Assembly (NCBI GenBank): GCA_945905295.1
Contig: CAMDPX010000036.1
Span: 1 to 43,572 of the forward strand
Direction of reading: 5' to 3'
DNA: 43,572 nt
From: Planctomyces sp. SH-PL62
GTDB lineage: Bacteria > Planctomycetota > Planctomycetia > Planctomycetales > Planctomycetaceae
Below the pieces are notes generated by a model. It did no database searches. It saw only the letters and a list, made by a program, of their open reading frames with translations, and was not told where the DNA came from. Position numbers and translations under genes: made by a program. Positions within the stretch are counted from its first letter, which is position 1, and the number at the start of each line of letters is the position of its first letter. This document shows positions 31,948-40,669 of this stretch, piece after piece.

Positions 31948-34900
31948 ATGCCTCTCTCACGCGATGAATTTACTCAGCAACTGACGGCCAGCGGACTGAT
32001 GGACGCTGCCGCCGTCACGGAAAGTCTTTCGAGTCTGCCGCCTGACAAGCAGCCGCAAGACGGCGAACAGCTTGCTCGCGAGTTGGTGAAGCAGAAGCGG
32101 CTGACCAAGTTTCAGGCCGAGCAACTTTATGCCGGCAAGGGAAACTCGCTGACGCTGGGGAACTATGTCATCCTCGACAAGCTTGGCCAGGGGGGCATGG
32201 GGATCGTGCTGAAGGCTCAGCACAAACGGATGAGGCGCTTGGTGGCGCTGAAGGTGATGTCTCCGGCGGCAGTGAAGACTCCGGATGCGTTGAAGCGGTT
32301 TCATCGCGAGGTCGAGGCGGCGGCGAAGTTGCGGCATCCAAACATTGTCGCGACCGACGATGCGGACGAAGCCAAAGGGACGCACTTCCTGGTGATGGAG
32401 TACGTCGATGGGGACGACCTCTCGGCGCTGGTGAAGAAGCACGGACCGCTACCGGTCGAGCAGGCGGTGCGGTGCATCATTCAAGCAGCGCGCGGCTTGG
32501 AGTTCGCTCACGAGCAAGGAGTCATTCATCGCGACATCAAGCCGGCGAATCTGCTGATCGACGCGAAGGGGACGGTGAAGATTCTCGACATGGGGCTGGC
32601 TCGGATCGAGGGAGCGGTCGGCGGCAGCTCGGAAGGGGCGGGGCTGACGAGCACCGGCACGATCATGGGGACGGTCGATTACATGTCCCCCGAACAGGCG
32701 ATGGATACGAAGCACGCGGATGCGAGGAGCGACATCTATTCGCTGGGTTGCTCGCTGTACTACTTGCTGACGGGCAAGGTCGTGTACGACGGCGACACGA
32801 TCATGAAAAAGCTGATGGCGCATCAGCACGGGGCGATTCCAGAGTTGGGCGATGCGCTTCGTAGGTTGGGACTCCGTCCCGACCCCGATGGCGCGGCGGC
32901 AGGTCGGGACGGAGTCCCAACCTACGATGCACTCGACACCGTCTTCCGCCGCATGGTCGCGAAGCGGCCGGAGGATCGGCCGCAGACGATGACGCAGGTG
33001 ATGGCCGAGTTGGAACGCTGTCTCTCCGGCGGCTCGCCGACGATTGCGATTCAACCGAACTCGAACACGACGACGAGCGGCGTCGGCAGCGGGAATGAAC
33101 TGCAAGATTTCTTGAGACAGATCAGCGGAGAAGAGAGTTCGTCCGCGACGAGCGCGGCTCCGGCTGGCTCGAAGGGGACTGCGGTGGCTCCGTCATCGGG
33201 AGAAGCCGAGACGATGATTTCGTCGCCGGGTGAAGGAGGGGCCGATCCGCGTACCGATCAGTCGCTGACCATTGAGCGGTCTGGCGAACCGATGGGCGTT
33301 AGCCCTCGGACAGTCCGGGGGCTGACGCCCTCCGGCTCACCAAGTCACAGGATGAAACTCTGGTTCGGTTCGATCGCGGCGGTCGTCGTTGTCCTGCTCG
33401 CGATCGTGTTCGTCATGCGCGGCAAATCGGGCACGCAGCCTCTGGAGATCACGGACGAACTCATCGAAGTGACCATCGGCGACACCGGCCGCGTGGTGCA
33501 GGGAGTCACCGCACAAGACCTCCGGCTGCCGCTGGGCGAGCATGTGCTGCACGTCAAACGGGACGACCTCGCGTTCGACACAGAGGCGTTCGAGGTGACG
33601 CCGGGAGAGAACGTCCCAATCAAAGTCGAACGAGTAGGCCGCCGTGTGCGAGCCATGCAGGGCAGCACGCTGCTCGGCCACAAGGAGAGTCGGAGGCCGA
33701 AGGACAAAGCACCGGCCAGCCCCGCGTTACCGGACTTCGCTTTGGAGTTCGATGGCAGCAGGAATTCGAAGGTCGATGTTCCGTTCTTGCGACTCCGGCG
33801 TGGCGGGCCGCTGACCCTGGAGGCCTATTTCACGCCGACCGTGGATCGAATCACGAACGTCAATCAGTTGCTCGGCTTCCAATTCAATTCGCTTTACATC
33901 AGCACGGAAACACAGAACTGGCAGTTGGTGTGGCAACACGGTGGTCAGAACGTGGTCTCGTCCCAGTCTGGTCCGTTTGTCAAAGGGCGACGAGTTCATG
34001 TTGCCGGTGTCATCGAAGATGGGGAAGCGCGACTCTTCGTGGATGGAAAACTGTCGTTCAGCTCACCGGTCAAGTTCGATCCGCAATCGGCACAACTTGA
34101 ACTGACCGATTTGCAGATCGGGGCTGGGTTCGAAGGCTTGATCGACACGGTGAGAATCTCCAAGGCCGCTCGTTACCGGAGCGACTTCTTTCCCGCGAAC
34201 AGTTTCCAACCGGATCAAGCCACGGTGGCTCTCTACGACTTCACGGAGGGGAACGGCAATGAGCTCAAGGATTCATCGGGTAACAACCATCACGGCAAGA
34301 TCGTTGGGGCGAAGTGGGTGAAGGCGGATGGCTCGGCGCTCTTCGCGTCGAACGATCCCAAGTTTCAGAAATGGGCGAAGGAAGTCGCAGCGATGCCCGC
34401 CGAGAAACAGGTGGCTGCCGTTTCCCAAAAGTTGATTGAGCTCAATCCTGGTTTTGATGGCAAGCTCGATCACTCCACGATTGAGAATGGCAACGTGATC
34501 GAGTTGTCGTTTAGGACTCACGCCGTCACCAACATCTCTCCCGTCCGAGCGCTGCCAAAGTTGAAGTCGCTCGCATGCGACGGCATTGGCGGTTCAGGAT
34601 TGCTCCGCGATTTGACTCCACTGGCTGGGCTGAAGTTGACGAGCTTGGGAGTTCAAGGAACGCAGGTCACGGATTTGTCACCGCTCCGAGGAATGCCACT
34701 GGAGATTCTGACCGTCTACGACACACCTCTGTTTGACGTTTCGCCGTTGGTTGATTGCAAGAACCTGATTTCTTTGGGACTCAATGTCACGAAAGTCACC
34801 GCCGCCGGGCTGGAGCATCTGCGGTCTCTGGCCAACCTCACTTCCTTGGATGTGCGGAACACGAAAGTCACCGCCGCCAGCGTGGCCAAGCTGCAACAGA

Positions 34901-36969
34901 CGCTTCCTAAGTGCAAGATCGAATGGGACGGCGCGAAGGCGGCAACTGGCAGCAATCCCGCGACCGGTGCGGTGGCGAGCGGGACGCCGTTCGTGACGCT
35001 CCGCAGCGGGGCCGAGGCCGCTCGGCACGCGACGCTCGAAGAGGCCCTCGCAGCCAGCCAACCGCAGGACGTGATCGAAGTCCGCGGCAACGGCCCCTTC
35101 CCGATCGGTGGTCCGAAGTCCGTGGTGTTCCAACAAAAGGAGTTCACGCTCAAGGCGGCTGCCGGGTTCCGTCCTCTGTTCGTCCCGGCCCCCAATGCAG
35201 CCGACAAAGAATTGTCGCTGTTTCACTTCAACAACGGCACGTCGCGGTTTGAGGACATCGACTTCGTGTCGGCTGGGCCGACGTTGCTCCAGTTCAATAA
35301 CGTTCGCGACGCGGCGTTTCTGCGATGCCGGTGTGTGAACACCTCGAATGGCCAATCCAGACTGTTCGGATTCAGTCAGGCGACCGAGCAGCGATTGAGT
35401 TTCAGCGACTGCTGCTTGCTAACCCCGCTCACAACGAACCCACCGCTGAGTTTTGTCGCCGGCTCCGTGAAGATTGAGTTGAACAACACTCTCTTGTTGT
35501 CGCGGTATCCGGCGCTGAGTTTCGACGTGAGCGGACACCAAGTCCGAATGAATCGTTGCACCATTGTTGGTCAAGCCGCGACTTTGTGGACCGTGCATAA
35601 AGATCAGTTTGAACGGCGTGTTCGCGGGACCGTCGAGCCATCCCGCTGCCTCATTCTCGCACGCGCCATCAACCTGCACGACAAACGGCTGAGTCTCAGC
35701 GAGGACGTTCTCTGGCAGGGGAAGGAGAACGTATATGGCCTCTCGCACCTCGGAGACTCAGGCGTGATGTTGTCCGATAACGTGGTGCTGCCGTTTGACG
35801 AGTGGGTGAATTCCCCCGCCAAGCCGGAAACCGGATCGAAGCTGGTGCCGACGAAGGCCAAACCGTTGGCCGAGTTCCTGGACCCGGACCCGGCGGTGAT
35901 GTTCCGCAAGCTGAAGACGTACCTCGAAGAACTCCGCACCTTGCACCCCGATGTCGGTGCCGACCCCGCCGTGGCCGACGGTCTCAGCCCAAGCCCGCCT
36001 CCCGCCAAAGCCCCGTTCGACGCCCAGCAAGCTCGCGCGCATCAAGAGGCGTGGGCCAAGCATCTCGGCACGACGGTCGAGACGACCAACTCGGTCGGCG
36101 CGAAGATGATCCTCATCCCGCCCGGCGAGTTCCTGATGGGCAGCAGCGATGAGCAAGTCGCGGCGGCAGTGAAAGTGGCCGAGGAACTCCAGGTCGATCG
36201 CGGAGTCATCGACCGCATTCAGAAGTCCGAACGCCCGCAACATCAAGTCAGCATCACCAAGCCGTTCCTGATGAGTGCGACCGAAGTCACGATCGGGCAG
36301 TTCAAGAAGTTTTCCGCCACCGGTTATCAGACACGCTCTGAGAAAGGGAACAAGGACGGCCAGGCTCGAACCTACCTCAATGTCGTGGAGATGGCGACGG
36401 ATGATTTGCCGGCGGCGTTCGTCACCTGGGACGATGCCGCAGCGTTCTGCCATTGGCTTTCCATCGAGGCAAAACTCGATCCGTGCTACCGCTGGGGCGG
36501 GAATTACTGGATCGAGATTCCGGGCAAGAACGGCTATCGCCTGCCCACCGAAGCCGAGTGGGAATATGCCTGTCGCGCCGGGACGACGACTCTGTATTGC
36601 TTGGGCGATGACAGTGCCGAACTGAAGAAGTACGGCTGGTACTCCAAGAATGTGGGTGATCGGCTGCGTCCGGCAGGCATGAAGCGTCCCAACGCATACG
36701 GTCTCTTCGACATGCACGGTAGCCTCTGGGAATGGTGCGAAGACATCTTCGACGACGAATGGTACGAGGAGTCTCCTACCAATGATCCGCGCGGCCCGGT
36801 GACCGGCATGTCTCGCGTCCAACGTGGCGGCAGTTTGCAACTGAGTGCATCCGAATGCCGCTCCGGATACCGTGGCCACAGTGCTCATTTCGCCGCACAT
36901 GATACCGTTGGCTTTCGCTTCGTTCGGATGCTCGACGCCCCAGTAGCTTCTCAAGGAAAAAGTCCTTGA
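31948..36969 (+). CDS. Giant receptor Ser/Thr kinase 3 with LamG, LRR, beta-helix and FGE-like ectodomains
   Basis: The protein is 1673 aa. The front part (1-~590) is very similar to kinase 2: N-segment, kinase with Lys102, HRD 194-196, DMG 214, palindromic insertions, membrane helix near 471-489 and PEGA-like domain. Next come LamG-like (about 594-795), LRR (about 800-998), beta-helix (about 1011-1264) and a C-terminal FGE-sulfatase-type domain (about 1377-1664). The linker APFDAQQARAHQEAWAKHL before the FGE-like domain is nearly identical to that of kinase 1. The FGE-like domain has a single Cys in SASECRSGYR, not the Cys pair of active FGE, so enzymatic formylglycine formation is unlikely. 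No clear Shine-Dalgarno precedes the ATG. It may form an operon with the NIPSNAP gene 40 bp downstream. Confidence 0.9.
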   Translation: MPLSRDEFTQQLTASGLMDAAAVTESLSSLPPDKQPQDGEQLARELVKQKRLTKFQAEQLYAGKGNSLTLGNYVILDKLGQGGMGIVLKAQHKRMRRLVALKVMSPAAVKTPDALKRFHREVEAAAKLRHPNIVATDDADEAKGTHFLVMEYVDGDDLSALVKKHGPLPVEQAVRCIIQAARGLEFAHEQGVIHRDIKPANLLIDAKGTVKILDMGLARIEGAVGGSSEGAGLTSTGTIMGTVDYMSPEQAMDTKHADARSDIYSLGCSLYYLLTGKVVYDGDTIMKKLMAHQHGAIPELGDALRRLGLRPDPDGAAAGRDGVPTYDALDTVFRRMVAKRPEDRPQTMTQVMAELERCLSGGSPTIAIQPNSNTTTSGVGSGNELQDFLRQISGEESSSATSAAPAGSKGTAVAPSSGEAETMISSPGEGGADPRTDQSLTIERSGEPMGVSPRTVRGLTPSGSPSHRMKLWFGSIAAVVVVLLAIVFVMRGKSGTQPLEITDELIEVTIGDTGRVVQGVTAQDLRLPLGEHVLHVKRDDLAFDTEAFEVTPGENVPIKVERVGRRVRAMQGSTLLGHKESRRPKDKAPASPALPDFALEFDGSRNSKVDVPFLRLRRGGPLTLEAYFTPTVDRITNVNQLLGFQFNSLYISTETQNWQLVWQHGGQNVVSSQSGPFVKGRRVHVAGVIEDGEARLFVDGKLSFSSPVKFDPQSAQLELTDLQIGAGFEGLIDTVRISKAARYRSDFFPANSFQPDQATVALYDFTEGNGNELKDSSGNNHHGKIVGAKWVKADGSALFASNDPKFQKWAKEVAAMPAEKQVAAVSQKLIELNPGFDGKLDHSTIENGNVIELSFRTHAVTNISPVRALPKLKSLACDGIGGSGLLRDLTPLAGLKLTSLGVQGTQVTDLSPLRGMPLEILTVYDTPLFDVSPLVDCKNLISLGLNVTKVTAAGLEHLRSLANLTSLDVRNTKVTAASVAKLQQTLPKCKIEWDGAKAATGSNPATGAVASGTPFVTLRSGAEAARHATLEEALAASQPQDVIEVRGNGPFPIGGPKSVVFQQKEFTLKAAAGFRPLFVPAPNAADKELSLFHFNNGTSRFEDIDFVSAGPTLLQFNNVRDAAFLRCRCVNTSNGQSRLFGFSQATEQRLSFSDCCLLTPLTTNPPLSFVAGSVKIELNNTLLLSRYPALSFDVSGHQVRMNRCTIVGQAATLWTVHKDQFERRVRGTVEPSRCLILARAINLHDKRLSLSEDVLWQGKENVYGLSHLGDSGVMLSDNVVLPFDEWVNSPAKPETGSKLVPTKAKPLAEFLDPDPAVMFRKLKTYLEELRTLHPDVGADPAVADGLSPSPPPAKAPFDAQQARAHQEAWAKHLGTTVETTNSVGAKMILIPPGEFLMGSSDEQVAAAVKVAEELQVDRGVIDRIQKSERPQHQVSITKPFLMSATEVTIGQFKKFSATGYQTRSEKGNKDGQARTYLNVVEMATDDLPAAFVTWDDAAAFCHWLSIEAKLDPCYRWGGNYWIEIPGKNGYRLPTEAEWEYACRAGTTTLYCLGDDSAELKKYGWYSKNVGDRLRPAGMKRPNAYGLFDMHGSLWEWCEDIFDDEWYEESPTNDPRGPVTGMSRVQRGGSLQLSASECRSGYRGHSAHFAAHDTVGFRFVRMLDAPVASQGKSP
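32860..32926 (+). repeat. P2 repeat inserted in frame inside kinase 3
   Basis: Perfect arms 32860-32884 and 32902-32926, identical in type and position to the copy in kinase 2, encode RRLGLRPDPDGAAAGRDGVP. The arms (CGTAGGTTGGGACTCCGTCC) match the intergenic copy at 11060 exactly. Confidence 0.95.
33286..33338 (+). repeat. P1-related repeat in the juxtamembrane linker of kinase 3
   Basis: Arms 33286-33309 and 33315-33338 give the same translated stretch (GEPMGVSPRTVRGLTPSGSP) as in kinase 2, so this copy was inherited with the duplicated gene. Confidence 0.8.
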
Positions 36970-37009
36970 TGTTTTCATTCGTCTCACAACTTTTCTTGGA
37001 GACCAAACC

Positions 37010-37792
37010 ATGAAGCGACGCACGTTTTTGAGTTCGACAATTGTTGGAGCCAGCTTGGCTTCGTTGCCCGTCATGACCTCGGCGGCTGACGATGTGAAGG
37101 GGCGGCAAGTGATCGAACTGCGAACCTACACTCTCAAGCCGGACAAGCAGAAGCTGTTCGACGCGTGGGCGGAGAAGGCGCTGATTCCCACGCTCAATCG
37201 GTTGGGAGCGAAATCGGTCGGCGTGTACTCCGAGAACCTGCCAGCGGGCCGGCCGGCTATCTATTACGTCCTGGTTACCTACGACAATTCCGAGCAATGG
37301 GCTGCTGTGTCCGCGAAGCTGTCTTCGGATGCCGAGTATCAGAAGGCTGCGGCCGAGTATCTCGCGGCTCAAGCGGCCGATCCGATTTACGACCGCGTCG
37401 AGAGTTCACTGTTCCGTGCGTTCGAGACGATGCCCAAGGTCGAGAAGCCCGCTGGCAAGCCGCAGATGTACAACCTCCGCATCTACGAAAGTCACAATGA
37501 AGCCGCCGGCCAGAAAAAGATCGAGATGTTCAACCAAGGCGAGATCGCCATCTTCCGGAAAGTCGGCCTCAATCCAGTCTTCTTCGGCGAAGCCATCGCC
37601 GGCTCACGCATGCCGAACCTCACTTATCTGCTGGCCTTCAACGACGACAAAGCTCGCACGGACGCTTGGGGCAAATTTGGCGGCGATCCCGACTGGAAGA
37701 AGCTACGCGCGATCCCCGAATACGAAGACAAGAAAATTGTCTCGCGCATCACGAACAAGCTGCTGTCGCCGACGAGCTATTCGCAAATTTGA
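37010..37792 (+). CDS. Tat-exported NIPSNAP-domain protein
   Basis: The 260-aa protein has a twin-arginine-type signal (MKRRTFLSSTIVGASLASLP, cleavage near TSA). Two NIPSNAP / dimeric alpha-beta barrel repeats follow: VIELRTYTLKPDKQKLFDAW (from about residue 38) and MYNLRIYESHNEAAGQKKIE (from about residue 157). The second ends with NLTYLLAFNDDKARTDAW. NIPSNAP proteins form ferredoxin-like barrels whose function is poorly known; in planctomycetes exported versions are common. GGAG lies 8 bp before the ATG. It is 40 bp after kinase 3 and in the same direction, so co-transcription is possible. Confidence 0.88.
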   Translation: MKRRTFLSSTIVGASLASLPVMTSAADDVKGRQVIELRTYTLKPDKQKLFDAWAEKALIPTLNRLGAKSVGVYSENLPAGRPAIYYVLVTYDNSEQWAAVSAKLSSDAEYQKAAAEYLAAQAADPIYDRVESSLFRAFETMPKVEKPAGKPQMYNLRIYESHNEAAGQKKIEMFNQGEIAIFRKVGLNPVFFGEAIAGSRMPNLTYLLAFNDDKARTDAWGKFGGDPDWKKLRAIPEYEDKKIVSRITNKLLSPTSYSQI

Positions 37793-37900
37793 AGTGGCGT
37801 TCCAATGGGGCCGTGGTTGCTGAAAGTGTTGAGCCGTTGAGCGAACTTCGTCTGCGTCTGACGATTTCACATCCACTCAACCGAAAGGCCGGGACGCCAC

Positions 37901-38729
37901 ATGTCCGTTGCGATCACTCTGGGGATTTTCTTCGTTGTCGCGATTCTGTACGCAGTCCTTTGCACCAAGTACCGCGAACGATGGTGTGCTCGCGAAGGGT
38001 TTGAGGATCAGGGTGGCATGGGCGTGGTGCTCAAGGCTTGGCATCGGCGGATGGAACGAACCGTCGCGCTGAAGGTGCCATCGCTGAGTGGGCGCGGACT
38101 TTGGGCAGCGTTGTCGGAATTGAGTCTTCACCCGAGGCGGCTGGGATCGCGATCGCGGTTGATGCGGAATTACCGGCCGCTCCGTTTCGTCTCGATTCGT
38201 TTCGAAGGAGCAAAGTCGGAACGACTGGGCGATCAACTGGTCGAGCGCCTGGAAGGCGCACGGTTGATAAAGACTGCAATTCCTCGAGATCCCGCTCACG
38301 AACGCGGGCGTCGAGCGGTTGTCTTCGATCGCCAGTCTTTCGGAGTTGGCCGACTTGTCGATGCGCAGTGCTCGGGTCGACGACGACTGTTTGAAACATT
38401 TCGCCAAGTTCAAGGAGTTGGACTGGGTGAGCCTCGAAGCCGCTCCCATCACGGATGTGTGCTTTCCCCAGTTCAAGAATCTGACGTTGCTCAACCTGGC
38501 ACGGACACGCATCACTGACGATGGCTTGCGGCACCTCAAGGATTATCCGCGCTTGGCCGTGCTGAACCTGTCGCAGACTTCGATCTCGGATGCGGGCTTG
38601 AAGCATCTGTGGGGACTGACGCGGCTTCAGGAAGTCGTCGTCGATCGCACCAAGGTCACGATCGAAGGGGTTCGAGAACTGCGTATCGCTCTGCAGAATT
38701 GCAACGTCGGGACCGATCTCGGCCGGTAG
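37901..38729 (+). pseudogene. Degraded receptor-kinase/LRR gene
   Basis: A short hydrophobic start (MSVAITLGIFFVVAILYAVL) runs in frame into a fragment of the kinase glycine loop and VALKV strand (GGMGVVLKAWHRRMERTVAL, about 38012-38075). The rest of the kinase is missing. The sequence then resembles the beginning of an LRR block (EWARTLGSVVGIES, AVDAELPAAPFRL) in a second frame. It moves to a third frame (VSIRFEGAK, LGDQLVERLEG) and finally to a clean LRR run from ~38282 to 38729 (LLNLARTRITDDGLRHL). So there was a large internal deletion plus at least two frameshifts. The last piece could still be read from an ATG at 38319 (136 aa), but without signal or partner domain. A remnant of a fourth receptor kinase is the simplest reading. 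Confidence 0.8.
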
Positions 38730-38873
38730 ACTGCTCACCATCGAACAGGCCGCGTTGGCTAAGTTGCCCGTCAGCGAACTCTGGGCAGGCGCAGTCAACA
38801 CTCGCTCGACGCGCCGCCGAGGGAGTGAGTCGGACGTTTTTTGCGTCGCGGTTCCTGATGAGATTGAGCTGGG

Positions 38874-39113
38874 CTACCAAGTGACCGGCGCATCCGGCGG
38901 TCCAATGTCGATCGACAATTCGGCCGAGACATCCGCGACCCCGGGCATCCCCCGCAGCTTCTTCGCGACGTCGTCGCTGGCGGACCCGGTGATGCATCCG
39001 ATCTCGCCCAGGACTTGGTCGATGGCGAATCCAGACTTGCTCAAGCTCTTTTGAATGTCATCGAGTGACTGGTCGCCAGACGTTGTGACAATCCATCTTT
39101 TTCCGCTGGCCAT
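38874..39113 (-). CDS. Small I9-propeptide-like protein beside subtilases
   Basis: The protein is 79 aa from the ATG at 39113, with GGGAGG 7-8 bp upstream. The layout RWIVTTSG, DDIQKSLSKSGFAID, VLGEIGCITGSA, DDVAKKLRGMPGVADVSAEL fits the ferredoxin-like fold of the inhibitor-I9/subtilisin propeptide domain, ending in a conserved-looking IGPPDAPVTW tail. Stand-alone I9 proteins act as inhibitors or folding chaperones of subtilases. Its location right after two subtilase genes on the same strand supports such a role. A hairpin terminator lies between it and the preceding subtilase, so its expression may be reduced or separate. No signal peptide, hence cytoplasmic like the proteases. Confidence 0.75.
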   Translation of the reverse strand: MASGKRWIVTTSGDQSLDDIQKSLSKSGFAIDQVLGEIGCITGSASDDVAKKLRGMPGVADVSAELSIDIGPPDAPVTW

Positions 39114-39127
39114 GATGAGCCTCCCTA

Positions 39128-39168
39128 AAGAAAATGTGCCCGTCGGGAGGAATCTCCCGACGGGCACC
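39128..39168 (-). terminator. Hairpin with U-run after subtilase B
   Basis: Stem 39155-39168 / 39137-39150 (GTGCCCGTCGGGAG) is followed on the minus strand by ATTTTCTTT. It starts 20 bp after the subtilase B stop and ends ~15 bp before the I9-like gene's start. Confidence 0.85.
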
Positions 39169-39187
39169 AGCTTACCATATTCGGACC

Positions 39188-40507
39188 TCAGGGTGCTTGG
39201 ACAAGGCCCTTGCCGACCCGCGTTGCCGGGAACGGCAGAGGCTTGGCGGTCGCCAGGAGTTTGTTCCGGAGGCTCAATCCTCGGAGCGAAGTGGAAGTCT
39301 CCGCCCACAAGGCCGCGCATCCGGCGACATGCGCAGCGGCCGTGCTGGTGCCACTCCTGACAGCGTAACGAACTGGCATGGAAACGGAGGAAAAGACGTC
39401 GCGCCCCGGCCCGGCAATCTCGATCTTGCCGAAACTGGAAAACGAGGACGGACTCAAGTTCGTATCGAGCGAGGCCACCGACATGATGGTCGGTGAGTTG
39501 GCCGGTGCCCCCACACTGGCCCCGGCACTACCCGCCGGGGCGATCATTAACAGGCCGTTGTTCAACGCGGCCTGTCCCGCCGCCGTGTAGGCAGGCTGCA
39601 CCCCGGACTGTGAACCGAGAAACATCGCGATGACCTGGCAGCGGTTGGCGATCGCCCAGTTCATGCCATTCAAGACGCTACCCCCAACGCTCGACCCCGA
39701 ATTGCTCAGCACCTTCCCGGCGAAAATCGATGCTCGATGGGCGATGCCATACCGCGGCGTGCTGCCTGCCGGTGCCTTGGGGCCACACGCAGTTCCAATA
39801 CAGTGCATGCTGTGACCATGCAAATCTTGAACTGGCTGACCCACGAAAGTCTGGGTCTGCGCGGGAATCAGGCGACCGACAAAGTCCGGATGCCCCATGT
39901 CCGCACCGGTGTCGAGCACTGCGACCTTGATGCCCGCGCCGCTGCGGAGGCTCGGCGGAACTTTGCAAGCCGTGATCCCCCATGTATCGCCCAGGACCAG
40001 CGTCTCTTCTTCCAAGTCCACGTCCGCCTGTCCGGCCCCTCGCAGATCTCTGGCGATGGTTTCCGTGGCCCGCAGAAAACCGCGCAGATACTCGCTGACG
40101 GAGCCCTCGGACGCCCCGTACGCGAACACAAAATACTCGGGATCAATGGACTCGATAGGGCTGTCGGACGCGATATCCGATTGCGCGCTCATACTTCGTT
40201 GTTGCGCCGCATCGCCGCCGACGAGCGCCACCCCAATTTCCGGGAAGTGGACCGCATCGGCGTCGCCGATATCGTCCAGCGTCATCGCCTGGTTCTCAAA
40301 CTCGCGCGCGTCGGCGACGCGCATTCCCTGCGCACTCAGCGACTGCATTCCCGCCTCACCCGCCCCTTCCTTGAAGGTAATGAGATACCGACCGGTCTCA
40401 AGGCTGTCGCCGCCGCGTTCAAGTGCCGCGAGCATCAACTCTTCAACTTGCGACGAAGCTCGACTCGTGTTGGTGTTGCTCGATGGTTTCTGATCAATTC
40501 GTGCCAT
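39188..40507 (-). CDS. Subtilase (S8) copy B with degenerate active-site motifs
   Basis: The protein is 439 aa from the ATG at 40507 (GGAG 9 bp upstream); the frame is open to 40660. It aligns without gaps to copy A: an N-terminal I9-like segment (about 38-100, RYLITFKEGAGEAGMQSL) and an S8 domain (about 190-430). Triad residues are kept: Asp199 (VAVLDTG), His232, Ser388. However HGTH is HSMH, GTSMATPH is GTSTAAAH, and the oxyanion Asn327 of AAGN is Ser (PAGS). Ser at the oxyanion position usually weakens subtilase activity strongly, so this may be a pseudoprotease, binding decoy or altered-specificity enzyme. No signal peptide. The copy shares its upstream leader with copy A, so it arose by tandem duplication. 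Confidence 0.9.
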   Translation of the reverse strand: MARIDQKPSSNTNTSRASSQVEELMLAALERGGDSLETGRYLITFKEGAGEAGMQSLSAQGMRVADAREFENQAMTLDDIGDADAVHFPEIGVALVGGDAAQQRSMSAQSDIASDSPIESIDPEYFVFAYGASEGSVSEYLRGFLRATETIARDLRGAGQADVDLEEETLVLGDTWGITACKVPPSLRSGAGIKVAVLDTGADMGHPDFVGRLIPAQTQTFVGQPVQDLHGHSMHCIGTACGPKAPAGSTPRYGIAHRASIFAGKVLSNSGSSVGGSVLNGMNWAIANRCQVIAMFLGSQSGVQPAYTAAGQAALNNGLLMIAPAGSAGASVGAPANSPTIMSVASLDTNLSPSSFSSFGKIEIAGPGRDVFSSVSMPVRYAVRSGTSTAAAHVAGCAALWAETSTSLRGLSLRNKLLATAKPLPFPATRVGKGLVQAP

Positions 40508-40595
40508 GGTGATTTCTCCAATTGTTAGGTGAATTTCGTAAGGACAAGGACTCTTCACCTGACGTTGTGACAACGAATCTCTTTCCACTGGCCAC
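40494..40595 (-). pseudogene. Truncated stub of the I9-like gene between the two subtilases
   Basis: A GTG-started 33-codon frame begins VASGKRFVVTTSGE, matching the first 14 residues of the intact I9-like protein (MASGKRWIVTTSGD), with the same upstream GGAGG and terminator. After that the homology stops and the sequence becomes the leader of subtilase B; the stub's TGA overlaps the subtilase B start. It marks the junction of the tandem duplication. Confidence 0.85.
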
Positions 40596-40607
40596 GATGA
40601 GCCTCCG

Positions 40608-40649
40608 TTAAGAAAGTGTTCCCGTCGGGAGGGATCTCCCGACGGGAAC
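40608..40649 (-). terminator. Hairpin with U-rich tail after subtilase A
   Basis: Stem 40636-40649 / 40618-40631 (GTTCCCGTCGGGAG) is followed by ACTTTCTT on the minus strand, 20 bp after the subtilase A stop. It is the duplicate of the terminator at 39128-39168. Confidence 0.82.
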
Positions 40650-40669
40650 TCGCTGATCACATTCGGACC

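Noticed and set aside
35758-37074. Long minus-strand open frame (438 codons) opposite kinase 3 and the NIPSNAP start
   Set aside because: It is antisense to well-supported coding sequence and its composition is that of a GC-rich shadow frame.
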